Source: Nemania diffusa (lineage: Eukaryota > Ascomycota > Sordariomycetes > Xylariales > Xylariaceae). From it: a stretch of 64,000 bases of DNA. The notes under the pieces were generated by a model. It saw only the letters and a list, made by a program, of their open reading frames with translations. It made no database searches and was not told the origin of the DNA. The stretch lies in NCBI GenBank assembly GCA_038501195.1, contig JBBPUQ010000009.1, forward strand, positions 248,001 to 312,000, read 5' to 3'. A program made the translations under genes and the position numbers. Positions 1-9,593 of the stretch are shown in pieces (positions within the stretch are counted from its first letter, which is position 1; each line of letters begins with the position of its first letter).

Positions 1-648
1 TAAACATCTTTAAACGATCACTGGCGTCTTTCTAATGATTTGATTACCTAATAGTTATTATTTCGTGTAATTGGAACCAAACCACCTCAGATTGTTAATG
101 CATGAGCTTATATTTACACACGACCCAGTCACTATGCGAGGTAACGATGGTAAGCATGGGTCAGTGAGCTACATTTCATACCTTTCTTTCTAGCAACAAC
201 GGCTTTTCTATTCACTGTGAGACCCAAATTGCCTGACAATAGAGCCCTCAGTCTAGCGCTTAAAGGTCGCATACGTAAGTATTTTCAACTTCTTTCGTAT
301 TGTGGACACAAAGAGAGTCTCACTACGCCTCAAAGGATCTTTTATTTGATCTAGATGGTTGTTTATCGGCTTTTGACTTTATTAGTAAACTCGACATTGT
401 CGTTTGAAAATATGTTTTTTGTGTATTCGACTTGTCAAAGAAAACTTACTCTTTTAATATCGATGAATAATGCCATTGTTTACAAGAGAAAGAGCAAAAT
501 ACATACCGAACCACTCAACTTAAATTCGAGGCGAGCTCTAGAAGGAGACCGAACTTCATAACTATTTACATCGCACGCACTTGTTTGAGAATCACTAGAA
601 AGACTGAACCGCCTTATCATATGCTAGTCTTTTTTAATCATCTTTATC
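1..648. other. AT-rich intergenic stretch, no gene seen
   Basis: Only short ORFs without recognisable protein character occur here, including one of 68 codons at 355-561 with low-complexity AT-driven composition. It probably holds the promoter of the gene that starts at 649, but I see no defined element beyond general AT-richness. Confidence 0.5.
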
Positions 649-1497
649 ATGTCCGACCATTCGATCCATAACACCACAGATATGCCTACATGGCGAATTC
701 CGGGTCTGCGTTGGAGGGATGACTTATCCGATATCGCTGATACCCTAGGTTTTAGAGAAGATAGGTCAGATTGGATTCGGGCACTAGCGGCGCTCATTGA
801 TGATCTGCATGCTCATGTTGCATTGACACCTGAAATAACCGCTGTTCTATCTTCGTGCTCATGGACGGCGGAAGAAACCCGAGCCTCTAGAATTCTTGAA
901 GCATACTACCTGCCAGGTGAGATGTTCTCGCCAACCGCTGTTATCAGGTCGCCATACCAGGCAGTTCCAGAAAGCTTAGTCGAGTGTGTCCAAAGCCTCG
1001 CCATTACTATATCTTGTATCGGTACTAGGCGCTTCAATACAAAACCGGTAGCGTGGATGTGGTTTCCCACGACAGAGAACCACATCACCGCTCTCGCGTA
1101 CGTTCTCATGCTCTATGTATACTTAGTCCAGCACCTGTCGCAGGAACGCGATCCTGCCAGAAAAGAACGCATGATAAAGACCTACCATAACGCTCTTGAT
1201 TTTCTCCAGATTTTCCGTTGCCTTGCCTGCGGCGCGAATCTTAAGGAGGACGCATACTCCAGACCAGTGTTGAATACAGACACGGGCGGTTTCAGCAGAA
1301 TGTGCTACGCCTGTGAAGACCTTGAAGAAGGGGAAATCATCGAGATCCCGTCGATTATGCGCGTATGTCACGATGGAGCATTGTCTTATTCCATATGCAC
1401 TCATGATAGCGGGGATCCAGAATGCAGGCATTTTCTCCATAACGGGTATCTAGAGGAGTTTGTAGATGCGAACGTAGATTTATCAATGTATTATTGA
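649..1497 (+). CDS. Uncharacterised protein with a four-cysteine zinc-binding-like motif
   Basis: Intronless ORF of 282 codons starting at the first ATG after an in-frame stop region. I do not recognise the family. The N-terminal two thirds look globular and helical, with a hydrophobic stretch at about residues 147-163. In the C-terminal third a CxxC pair (CLACGAN, about residue 190) is followed some 30 residues later by a second pair (CYACED), which is the spacing of a structural zinc ribbon. Further Cys and His residues follow near the C-terminus (CTHDSGDPECRHFLH). There is no signal peptide. It stands alone, about 570 bp upstream of the lectin-like fragments on the other strand. The continuous reading frame and non-repetitive composition argue for a real gene, possibly lineage-specific. 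Zinc binding is inference from spacing only. Confidence 0.6.
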   Translation: MSDHSIHNTTDMPTWRIPGLRWRDDLSDIADTLGFREDRSDWIRALAALIDDLHAHVALTPEITAVLSSCSWTAEETRASRILEAYYLPGEMFSPTAVIRSPYQAVPESLVECVQSLAITISCIGTRRFNTKPVAWMWFPTTENHITALAYVLMLYVYLVQHLSQERDPARKERMIKTYHNALDFLQIFRCLACGANLKEDAYSRPVLNTDTGGFSRMCYACEDLEEGEIIEIPSIMRVCHDGALSYSICTHDSGDPECRHFLHNGYLEEFVDANVDLSMYY

Positions 1498-2071
1498 AGA
1501 TCCGCGATCTACGTCACTACGTCACTAAGGTAGTTATGTTAGCAATGCTTTCAATAGACTGATACAGATCAAATATTGAAAAAAAAAACTCTAAAAGCTT
1601 TATAGTACGTAGACCCATTCTACTATAAGAGCACAAGGTAACTTTACGAAGCTTATTACACAGAAGGTTAGTTTGAATCCGAAAATCTTGTCTGGCCGTC
1701 CCAACATAGTAAGTCGTTATTAGTAATCTTGAGTAGAATGAGTGACATCAAATATTAAGATACGATATTGAGTATAAATAGCTAAATGTTTCTTTTCGGG
1801 AACTGCATAGTAGTTTAAAAGTAATGAAAGTTGGTAAACATAGCTACTTAGCAATCTACGGGGCTAAGAGAAGAAAGTAAAACTGCGATATAACTTAATG
1901 TGATTTTTTATTGATGAATTATACTATAAATAGAGCATGCCGTTTCATACCTTGGGAACCGAGAAATTGTATCTCAAACCCCAAATGACGAATTGGATAT
2001 TGACTGAATCCCCTCCGTAGTCCTAGTATCAATAGGCATGAGGGAACCCACCACCTTTTGTCGGCACCTGT
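1498..2071. other. Intergenic, AT-rich, no gene seen
   Basis: Strongly AT-rich spacer with homopolymer A runs near 1578 and no ORF of note. It separates the orphan gene at 649-1497 from the 3' side of the lectin-like locus and could hold both 3' ends. Confidence 0.5.
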
Positions 2072-3273
2072 TTATAGAGGCATACCAGTAATGTCACCCA
2101 ACACAATGCTAGAAACAATCCATTCGTTCGTTCCTACCGGATTACTCCAGTGTATTACCATCCATGTATCCTTCCAGCCAGTTCCGCCAGCATGGAAGGC
2201 AATGGCCTCGGTTGGAGAATGGCCAAGTCTAGCGCTGGACTGTGACACGATTGAAATTGGGTTTGTGTTGTAGACAAAGTGATATGGTGTTTCGCGAATT
2301 TCTCTCATGGAGGCCGGGATTACCGAATAGACCTCATCCTAGGTTCGACTTATGGGGTCTTCCTCAAACTCTCCAATCCGGAAGTTTTGATAAACGAGGG
2401 CACGGAGGGTAGCCGGGGTTGAGAAGGGACCGCTGTAGACGCAGGTAGGGCCCTGCATCGTTGATACTACCGCGATGAACTTCCAGGCGTCAGCCACAAA
2501 GGAGTATTCCTCAATGCCATTCTTGGTAGGGACAAATGCCAGTAGCATATTTGGGGAAGTCTGGTACAAGGTAGCTGGTCCTGTACCGTTACCCAACCCC
2601 CCAATCGTCTCTCCTCTGTGCCATTTTTGTTTTAGGTTGCTACTTGTTCGTTGGGAGCAGCGATAGTGTACATGGGTCATATCTGTACCCAAAACCACAG
2701 TCTCGAGGGTGGTTTCAAATATGTTGCCATTCATAGGGATCCGAGTCTGTAGTAAAGGGGCCGCGGCGACAGCTAGTTTCAGCAATTTTTTTGTCAGCAG
2801 CGTCGGCATTAGGAGTGAGATGAAAAAGTGTTTAGACGCAGGAAGTGGGTATCCTAGCTTCAGGGCCACTCCGACGAAACCAGCCGTGCTCCAAATATAC
2901 TAGAGGGGCGGGGAGCTAACGTACCGGGAGGATATGACCCATCATCGGCGAGTATGGTTGCCGTGCATTCCCAGGCCTTGACTTCCAACGGAGCGGTAAC
3001 ATAGTTCCCGCGAGTATAGTGCTTCAGACCCGTCTCTTCAAGAACAACGACTTCGAAATCTCCGTGCTCTTGATCATCGTGAAGCTTGGCAATGTTTTGG
3101 ACGATGGAGCCACCGGTTATAGGGTGGTCACAGATAACGGCCTGGGCAGACCACTGGCCTGTCATCCGGTCCCGAGTGAAGTGCATAAGTCTACGCCAGT
3201 CACCACCGCCGAAGTTAGACAGGCTAATGACAGCCTCTAGGCTGCCATATGAAGATTGGCATAAGCGATTCAT
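2072..3273 (-). pseudogene. PLL/fucose-lectin-like beta-propeller gene, fragmentary or decaying
   Basis: Three reading-frame blocks on the minus strand (3273-about 2934, about 2863-2339, 2308-2072) carry the repeat signature of PLL-type fungal beta-propeller lectins. The motifs seen are CQSSYG, GDFEVVVLEETGLKHYTRGN, WHRGETIGG, ATLYQTSPN and HYRC. In the first block the repeat units lie at about residues 5-110. A strong donor (GTACGT) at the end of block 1 and an AG about 71 nt later suggest one real intron joining blocks 1 and 2. Block 2 then contains a low-quality stretch and stops early, and block 3 is in another frame. No signal peptide is visible and an in-frame stop lies just upstream of the first ATG. 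A complete propeller would need more repeats than are readable here. It is therefore either a mis-resolved multi-exon gene or a gene in decay; I favour decay. Confidence 0.5.
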
Positions 3274-3967
3274 GGCGAATCACGTAGCACCGGGGGATGT
3301 GCTTATATCCTCTTGGTCGGGAAACGGCTTTGAATTGCAGCTATTATTGAGAAATTAACGATGGAATAGTCTCCAAATAGTATATGAATAATTCAATTTG
3401 CGAAGTTGCCGAGCATGTTTCGACTAAGCTGTTTGCAGTATTGGTAGTCAAGTGGAAAAGAAGCGAAGAGAGCGGGCGAAGTAAACAAGGAAGAAACAAT
3501 GAAATGTGATAACTAGTGGAATCTACTACTGTGTTGGACTTGCGTCAAGTGCGATATGCACAGCCTGGGTTTGTTTACCTTTTAGAAAGGTACGATGAAC
3601 AAGCTGGGTATTAATACATTCAATACCTGGGATACAATCGAGATTTAAGGCTTGGCTGTGGCTGTCGTGTCTTTCAACTAACAACACTAATAGCACGAAT
3701 ACCTTCCCAACTGAGTTCATATATAGAAGAACTTGCATCTTACTGCTTTTTCATCAAGAAGTTGCTTCTTTGCAACCAACCAAGGCAGAACTACATATAT
3801 ACCTATGTAGTCGGGGAGTCAAAGTTCGGCTCACCACCTCGCCCGGCTGCTTATTCACATGCACGAATAATAAAGATAATTAAATCCAAAAAGACACCTG
3901 GTGCAAATTCGAGTGTCATGGAGAAGGACTAAAATATCCGGTGGGAGGGAAAAAGATACGACATTTA
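3274..3967. other. Intergenic, no gene seen
   Basis: Spacer between the lectin-like fragments and the tRNA gene. One 70-codon minus-strand ORF (3526-3738) has no recognisable features. Confidence 0.5.
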
Positions 3968-4039
3968 AGGTCTCCCTGGGAATCGAACCCAGATTAGTGG
4001 AATCAGAATCCACTGTGATAACCATTACACTAGGAAACC
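3968..4039 (-). tRNA. tRNA-Gln (anticodon CUG)
   Basis: Read on the minus strand, the sequence folds into a cloverleaf. The 5' acceptor strand GGTTTCC pairs with GGAGACC at the 3' end, with one G-U pair. A D-arm is present (TAGTGTAATGGTTATCA). A five-base-pair anticodon stem (GTGGA/TCCAC) encloses the loop TTCTGAT, which gives anticodon CUG. The T-arm contains GGTTCGATTCC. The discriminator base is taken as the U at 3968. There is no intron and CCA is not encoded, as expected for a nuclear tRNA. It decodes CAG as glutamine. Confidence 0.95.
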
Positions 4040-4490
4040 GCAGACTGTAATCGGATGGAGATGGCTAGGTTACTTTTGGCCTATGACGTTAGTTCTCCAA
4101 CTGCTTAGTAATCACAACGTGCGCAAGACGGTCTTCTTCCTTCGGCTATCCTAACAACCCACCTAACCTATTTTGCACACCGCGAAGAGGCAGTCAAAAC
4201 TTAGATGCAGCGTGGCCCAAGTACCAAAGGCACGCCCTTTCTATCTACAGAGTATGTATCTAGCAACACAAGCAAGAATGTGAACGATACCATGACTAGG
4301 ATCACCTGCCGCAATGCCTCGATTTCGTCTTCAAACTACTTATATCCACGTCTCTAGATATGCCAGCAATGTGTCTTGGCGGCCACTATGAGAGTCTCAT
4401 TAGTCATATTAGTCACATAGCAAACGAGTGCATTAGCGATAACAAGTCGCCCATATCGCGGCACGGATTACATTAGCTACTGCCTATCAA
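4040..4490. other. Intergenic, no gene seen
   Basis: The stretch lies between the tRNA gene and the stop codon of the polysaccharide lyase. It probably holds the tRNA's upstream flank and the 3' UTR of the lyase. No ORF of note. Confidence 0.5.
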
Positions 4491-7265
4491 TCAAAGCGCA
4501 TAGCCGACTTGCGCCAGGTTCTCGATACCAGCTAACCCATACAGCGCCACATCGTTCGTCGAGATCCACGCCGCCTCGTCCACCGGCGCCAGCACCTGGC
4601 TGCCCGTCAGCGGCACGCTCGCCCACGGTGCCGACGGCGCGAAGCCGTCCGTGTTAAAGTACTCGTTCCATGCCCGCGCAGCTAGCGTCGCGTTGCCCAG
4701 CCTCCGAGCCGCGTACGCCGTGAGCCGCGAGTGGCCCTGTCGGAGGTTGAGGGTACCGAACGACACGCCGTAGCGTGCCGTCTGCTCGGCCGCGCCTGCA
4801 CCGTAGTAGTAGCAGTAGTCGAGCCAGGCCTGATCGAACGCCTTCGGCAAGTCCGCGCCCATGTAGCGCGTGATCTGTGCCACGATCTCCGGCAGCCCGA
4901 AGCTCGCCGACAGGTGCGAGACGAGCACGACGCCCTCGTTGTTGGGATCCGTTGCCGGCGGGCGTACGTCTCCTGTCTCGATATTGTACAGACCTAGGCC
5001 GGTCACGAAGCCGTTCTTGAGCGCCGCGATGCCGTGCATGGTCGCGTTGAGCTTGGCCTTGGCCTCGGCCCAGCGCGGCCCGCGGCGCTCCCACTCGATC
5101 AGCCAGATGGCCGCGAGCCCCGAGAAGTCGATGCCGAGGTCGAGGTCGATGGCCGCGGGGTCGGGCACGTACGTGCCGTTGTCCTCGCGGATCTTGCGCC
5201 GCGGGTCGACCGTCAGGAACGTCTTGTCGGCGTCCATGAGCGCGTGCAGCAGCTCGCCCACGCGCTCGTCGCCGCCCGACACGAAGTAGAAGATCTGCCG
5301 GTAGATGGGCGTCGACACCCGGATCTGCTTCGCGCTGTCGCCCCAGTGCTGCACGCCGTGCCGCGTCCCGAACCCGCTGTACGCGCCTAGGTGGTACACG
5401 TCGACCTCGCTCGTGTGGCGGACGTGCGCCTCGGCGAACCGGTAGACGTCTGCGCGACCCGTGCGCAGGAAGTAGTTCCAGAAGAACAGATCGGGCGATA
5501 GCTCTGAGTTGTCCCACGCGTATCCGCCGATGTCATAGCGCCATGTATGGCGATCCGTGTCGTACGTGTGCATGAAATCGCCGTGGTCCCAAAACCCGTA
5601 CCATTTCCGCTGTTCTATCTGTCCTTGATAGAACTTGTTGAGGAAGTCTAAATGTGTCTCGATAGTCTGTGCAGCTTGAGTGGCCGTGTTATTTGGCACA
5701 TCCCAATAGGTTCCAATTGCTTCGGTTTGCTTGATGTACTCGGGTGCGGGAACCAGCACAGGCGGCTCGTTGATGAATTCGGTGAATGCTGCGAGGTCAT
5801 CTGATGATGGCGTGCTTTCAAACGGTCGAATGTATATCTCGTTGGTCCGTCCGATGCCATGAGGCGTATTATATCCATCCTCGTAATCCTCGTAGGTAAT
5901 CTCTAACGCATCTAGCTGTTTAGCGTACGTGTCCTCGCCGAGGCCGTCATGAAACTGCCGCAAGTCCATCGGTTCGCCAGCTGGACTATACAGCCACAAC
6001 GTGATTTGGCCCGAGTCAGTGGCTGCGTTTGATATATCGATGCTCGTGGGGTATCGCTTCCAGAAGTTACGGAGGCCAACGGCCAAACCACCAGCTGTAG
6101 CCCCTCCAAGATACGCCAGCCCAGGGGCTCGGGTTCCGCCAGGAATCTTCACCCAGCCCTGGCCGGCTTTAGTTCGCTTCTTCAATGTAAATCCGTCGGG
6201 GGATAGTTGTGTCAGCGTGTAATCGTTCCAGGCTGGAATCCATTGTAGTCTCGAGCTGACTGTTGTAGCCCACGTGGAGACGTCCGGTGTCTTCTGGCCT
6301 TCGAACTGAGCCGTGCGAACCGCTGCGCCAGGATCTCTGCGTAGGCCGGTAATTCCTTGCACAGCTTCATTTAGTAGGCCGCCGTCTACGCCCGCGATTC
6401 TGATGTGGCGGTCATATAGCTCCTCGTCGGCCAGCGGGATATCAAAACGAAGTCCAATTCCAGTAATGAAGTCCTTGTCCGCCTCTCTGTCGAAGAGAAG
6501 TGTGTGTACTATCTTAATCGTGTCGGATTCGGCGTACAGGTAGAATCGTATCGTAAATGGGATCCAAGGAGCATGCGTCGATGCAGACCCTTCACTACCG
6601 ATGCGATGGTCACCTCGAACCGTGACCAAGGTTCGTACTGAGCTGTCCTCGTCCACCGTTGTCGTGTTGATTTTCGATTCGAATTGGAAGTAGTCAATCT
6701 CCCTATTCACCGACTTGTCTCCAGTATCCGCAACCCCAGACTGAGATTGCAAAACGAGCTTGCCGTTCTTACCCACGACCTTCCCGCTAGATGTGCTCAA
6801 GGAGTCAATTAGCACATTTCCCGATTTGGGAAACGAGGCCTTGATCTTTCCCGTATCGACAGTAATCCCATCCTGCGCGTCATTGACCTTGATAGCTCGC
6901 TGTTTGATCCGTCGCGTGGTACCTTGAGAGACTGTGACTTTATACCCATCAGGTATCGTCTCGGAGCCCGGCACAGCATGACCCGTCCACTTAATAGAGC
7001 CATCGGCCCAGTAAGACGTTATCCATGACTGAAGAGCCACGGCCTCGCCGCCGTCTGTCGTAGCTGAGAAGGTGACTTGATCACCCGCATGTTTCCCCTG
7101 TGGCCACGGCACGCCGAAGGTAGTGCCGAGATTCAAGGCCGGCTTGCCTTCGAGCCACTTCACATTCGCGACATCTGAAGAACCGTTCGTGATTGTTGTT
7201 GATAAGACACGACTGGCGACGCAAGGTAGACCGAGCGCCCAGTAAATCAACACATTAGGATGCAT
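4491..7265 (-). CDS. Secreted exo-rhamnogalacturonan lyase-like protein (PL26 type)
   Basis: Intronless gene of 924 codons. The N-terminus has a short basic-hydrophobic signal peptide (about residues 1-20, ending near CVASRVLS), so the product is expected outside the cell. It resembles the PcRGLX/YetA-like architecture of polysaccharide lyase family 26. An N-terminal beta domain carries the motif WADGSIKWTGHA at about residues 67-78, followed by a central beta-sandwich. A long C-terminal alpha/alpha-toroid region (about 480-900) is rich in Trp, His and Tyr, including GFWDHGDFMHTYD, HYHLGAY-like and HGVQHWGD segments that probably line the active site. The family cleaves the rhamnogalacturonan I backbone of pectin from the end by beta-elimination. 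The 3' half of the gene is much more GC-rich than the 5' half, which produces long spurious antisense ORFs. The family call is from remembered architecture; exact substrate use is inference. Confidence 0.8.
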   Translation of the reverse strand: MHPNVLIYWALGLPCVASRVLSTTITNGSSDVANVKWLEGKPALNLGTTFGVPWPQGKHAGDQVTFSATTDGGEAVALQSWITSYWADGSIKWTGHAVPGSETIPDGYKVTVSQGTTRRIKQRAIKVNDAQDGITVDTGKIKASFPKSGNVLIDSLSTSSGKVVGKNGKLVLQSQSGVADTGDKSVNREIDYFQFESKINTTTVDEDSSVRTLVTVRGDHRIGSEGSASTHAPWIPFTIRFYLYAESDTIKIVHTLLFDREADKDFITGIGLRFDIPLADEELYDRHIRIAGVDGGLLNEAVQGITGLRRDPGAAVRTAQFEGQKTPDVSTWATTVSSRLQWIPAWNDYTLTQLSPDGFTLKKRTKAGQGWVKIPGGTRAPGLAYLGGATAGGLAVGLRNFWKRYPTSIDISNAATDSGQITLWLYSPAGEPMDLRQFHDGLGEDTYAKQLDALEITYEDYEDGYNTPHGIGRTNEIYIRPFESTPSSDDLAAFTEFINEPPVLVPAPEYIKQTEAIGTYWDVPNNTATQAAQTIETHLDFLNKFYQGQIEQRKWYGFWDHGDFMHTYDTDRHTWRYDIGGYAWDNSELSPDLFFWNYFLRTGRADVYRFAEAHVRHTSEVDVYHLGAYSGFGTRHGVQHWGDSAKQIRVSTPIYRQIFYFVSGGDERVGELLHALMDADKTFLTVDPRRKIREDNGTYVPDPAAIDLDLGIDFSGLAAIWLIEWERRGPRWAEAKAKLNATMHGIAALKNGFVTGLGLYNIETGDVRPPATDPNNEGVVLVSHLSASFGLPEIVAQITRYMGADLPKAFDQAWLDYCYYYGAGAAEQTARYGVSFGTLNLRQGHSRLTAYAARRLGNATLAARAWNEYFNTDGFAPSAPWASVPLTGSQVLAPVDEAAWISTNDVALYGLAGIENLAQVGYAL

Positions 7266-7690
7266 CCTCGATTTCCGGAGCTCGTGAGCCGAGTACTTCA
7301 GGTAGCCGCATCATGCTGCAGGGAAGGAGGGCGGTCCCTATATATTTAGATGATTTCGTCATACGGCTCCGGGTAAAGAGTCTACCCTAAACCGTATTTC
7401 AATTAATCTTAACTCCAATATCAAGATCGTGTCCTCTCGGCCTTCATTATCCCGAGCCAGGGTTGAGCCAGGGGGATCAGCGTGACGTTTTTCGTCGCTT
7501 GCTCACGCAATTACCTTAGCCGGGTCTCGATCTGGAAGAGTCCACGAATAGCGGCGCACTAAATTCGGCGGCTCTCAATCAAGTTTCTAGACCGAAACGT
7601 CTCAAGATTATAATACTAGATCATTATTATACCAGCAGCAATGGCGTCTGCGGGGTCATCGGAGATTGAGTAGTATCGTGAAAGGCGAAA
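7266..7690. other. Upstream region of the PL26-type gene, no other gene seen
   Basis: Contains the promoter side of the minus-strand lyase gene and the left edge of the NRPS-like relic. I see no further fragment of the missing adenylation domain here. Confidence 0.4.
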
Positions 7691-9295
7691 GGCTTGGCTA
7701 TAATCACGGAGAGCGGAGCATTGGAGACTTTCTCCACGGAGCCAAGAGTTTTCGGTGAACCAAAGCTTGGGGTTGAGCTTGACGAGCGAGCCTTTCAACT
7801 CCGAATTACAGGGCCAGACAAAACCAAAGATGCCTATAAATCATTTTTTCCAAGACAACAAGCTTACCTTTTCAACCGGAGACTTGTACTCGAAGCATCC
7901 GACAAAACCTCATCATTGGAAATACCGAGGTCGTTCAGACGATGTTATTGTATTATCACATAGCGAGAAGCTTCATCCGCTTGATAATGAGTCCATGATT
8001 GGCTCCCACCCACATTTAATCTCAGTCATGTATGTTGGCAACGGAAGGTCGCAGCCTGCGGTTAATTTGGAGATGGCCGACGGAGAGCCCTCAAAACTTC
8101 ATAGACGCTGTATGGTCTCTCATTGAAAAGGTCAACTCGCTATCTCCTAGCTACGGCCAACTACATAAGTCGCATCTCATCATTGCAGACTCTTCATAGA
8201 GATTCTCGCGAACAGTCAAAGGTACTTTGAGGCGAAGCGAGACAGCGCAGCTTTTTGAATCAGAGATGTGCGAAGTTTTCGAAGCTCCGGCCCGCACACC
8301 AAGTTATGAGGTACAGGTTGACGTCGCTCGCTCTGACGAACTTCACAGCTTCGTTCGTATGGTTTTTCAGAAAATAACCAATTACGCGTCTTTGAAGCTA
8401 GACGAAGACATATTCCTCGCGGGGGATGATTCACTTAACATTCAAGACGCCATTTCCTCGACTCAAATCCGTATAGATTCCGAGTTGGATGAATCAAAAG
8501 GCGGTGTACGCTAATCCCACGACGCTACCCATGACCCGATTTCTCGGGAGTCTAAGGCGTCCCAAGTCCCAGAGGCACCAGAGCAGTTGGTAGAGCAACA
8601 ACAGTTTCTTCAGAAGGTGTACGACCAGTTTCGCCGGCAACTTCCAGATGGACTACGTATAGGTATTAGGGAAACAACTGCGCCTACTACTGTTATTTTA
8701 ACTAGAAGTACAGGGAATCTGGGCTCGTACCTGCTTGATGCCTTATTTAGGCGGATATTGACACTGTTATCTATCTCAACCGTAGCAAAAATGCTGCAGA
8801 ACGCCAGACGATGAGCGCTGCCGAAAAGGACCTATGCATACCTAGATTTCAACAGCGATAGGATCACATTCATGCATGCTGATTTCTCTCAGCCCCAATT
8901 CGGGTTGGAACAGCATAAATAGGAATACATATTGTCGCGAACAACGGTCATAATCGATAATCAATGACCGGTCAACTTTAACTTGACTTTCTTTGTTCGA
9001 ACTACAGCTTCAAGGAGTAGTCAATCTCGTAAAGTTTGCTCTCGAAGGCGTTTGCTCGAACCGCGTCTTCTTTGTCTCCTCCATTGCAGCGGTCAGTAAT
9101 TGGTGACGTCAAATACATCTAGACAGCCCTACTTATAGCATTCCCGAGCGGCATTTTACGGATCTTCTACTAGCCAGCGGTGGATATGGCCAGAGCAAAG
9201 CCATAGCAGCAGACTTTCTGTATTATATCAGTTCGCACTGTGGGTTGAGGGGCGCCATCGTTCGCCTAGGGCAAGCAGCTGGGGCACCCAAGTGT
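7691..9295 (+). pseudogene. Relic of an NRPS-like adenylation-thiolation-reductase enzyme
   Basis: Consecutive fragments in shifting frames recover the order of a fungal NRPS-like (alpha-aminoadipate or carboxylate reductase-like) enzyme. First comes the end of the adenylation domain: ITESGALE at about 7700, then FSTGDLYSKHPTKPHHWKYR and GRSDDVIVLSHSEKLHP at about 7870-7980. A thiolation domain follows with the 4'-phosphopantetheine site region EDIFLAGDDSLNIQDA (about 8405-8450). Last is the NAD(P)-binding reductase domain: LTRSTGNLGSYLLDALF (about 8699), FMHADFSQPQFGLEQ (about 8870), VNLVKFALEGVCSNRVFFVS (about 9020), and GGYGQSKAIAADFLYY with IVRLGQAAGAPK (about 9180-9291). In-frame stops and several frameshifts break it. 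The core of the adenylation domain and the end of the reductase domain are missing. No intact copy exists in the window. It is dead as a gene, but recent enough that motifs remain readable. Confidence 0.85.
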
Positions 9296-9593
9296 GGCGG
9301 TGAAGCATAGAACTGGGGTTTGACAAAACTTAGAAACCACCTGTTTAGTGTTTTCTGCTTTCCGTAGCATGCCATCGAGCTAAAGTCCGAGCGTTTCGCG
9401 AGCGAACCTCTCGGGTGGCCGTGGAGCTTCTTTTCCTCTGAGGTCGATTGCCGGCGGGAATGTGTGAGCATCCTTATGCCTTTTCTGGCTCGCTGCTTGC
9501 CGAAGATGGTGGGGGATGAGGGACCTTGCTCCCGCGTGTGCGGTGTGTCCTCTTGGTCAAGCCGTTCTCGCGTCGGCGTGGTAGGGTCGCCCG
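9296..9593. other. Junction between the NRPS-like relic and the NLR gene
   Basis: About 300 bp between the point where the reductase relic stops being readable and the stop codon of the NLR gene. A 134-codon minus-strand ORF crosses it (9223-9627) but overlaps both neighbours and looks like chance. No terminal repeats or insertion-element remains are evident by eye. Confidence 0.4.

Noticed and set aside
4654..5517. 287-codon minus-strand ORF and several 76-139-codon plus-strand ORFs inside the PL26-type gene
   Set aside because: They are shadows of the GC-rich 3' half of the lyase, with Arg/Ala-rich composition and no domain.
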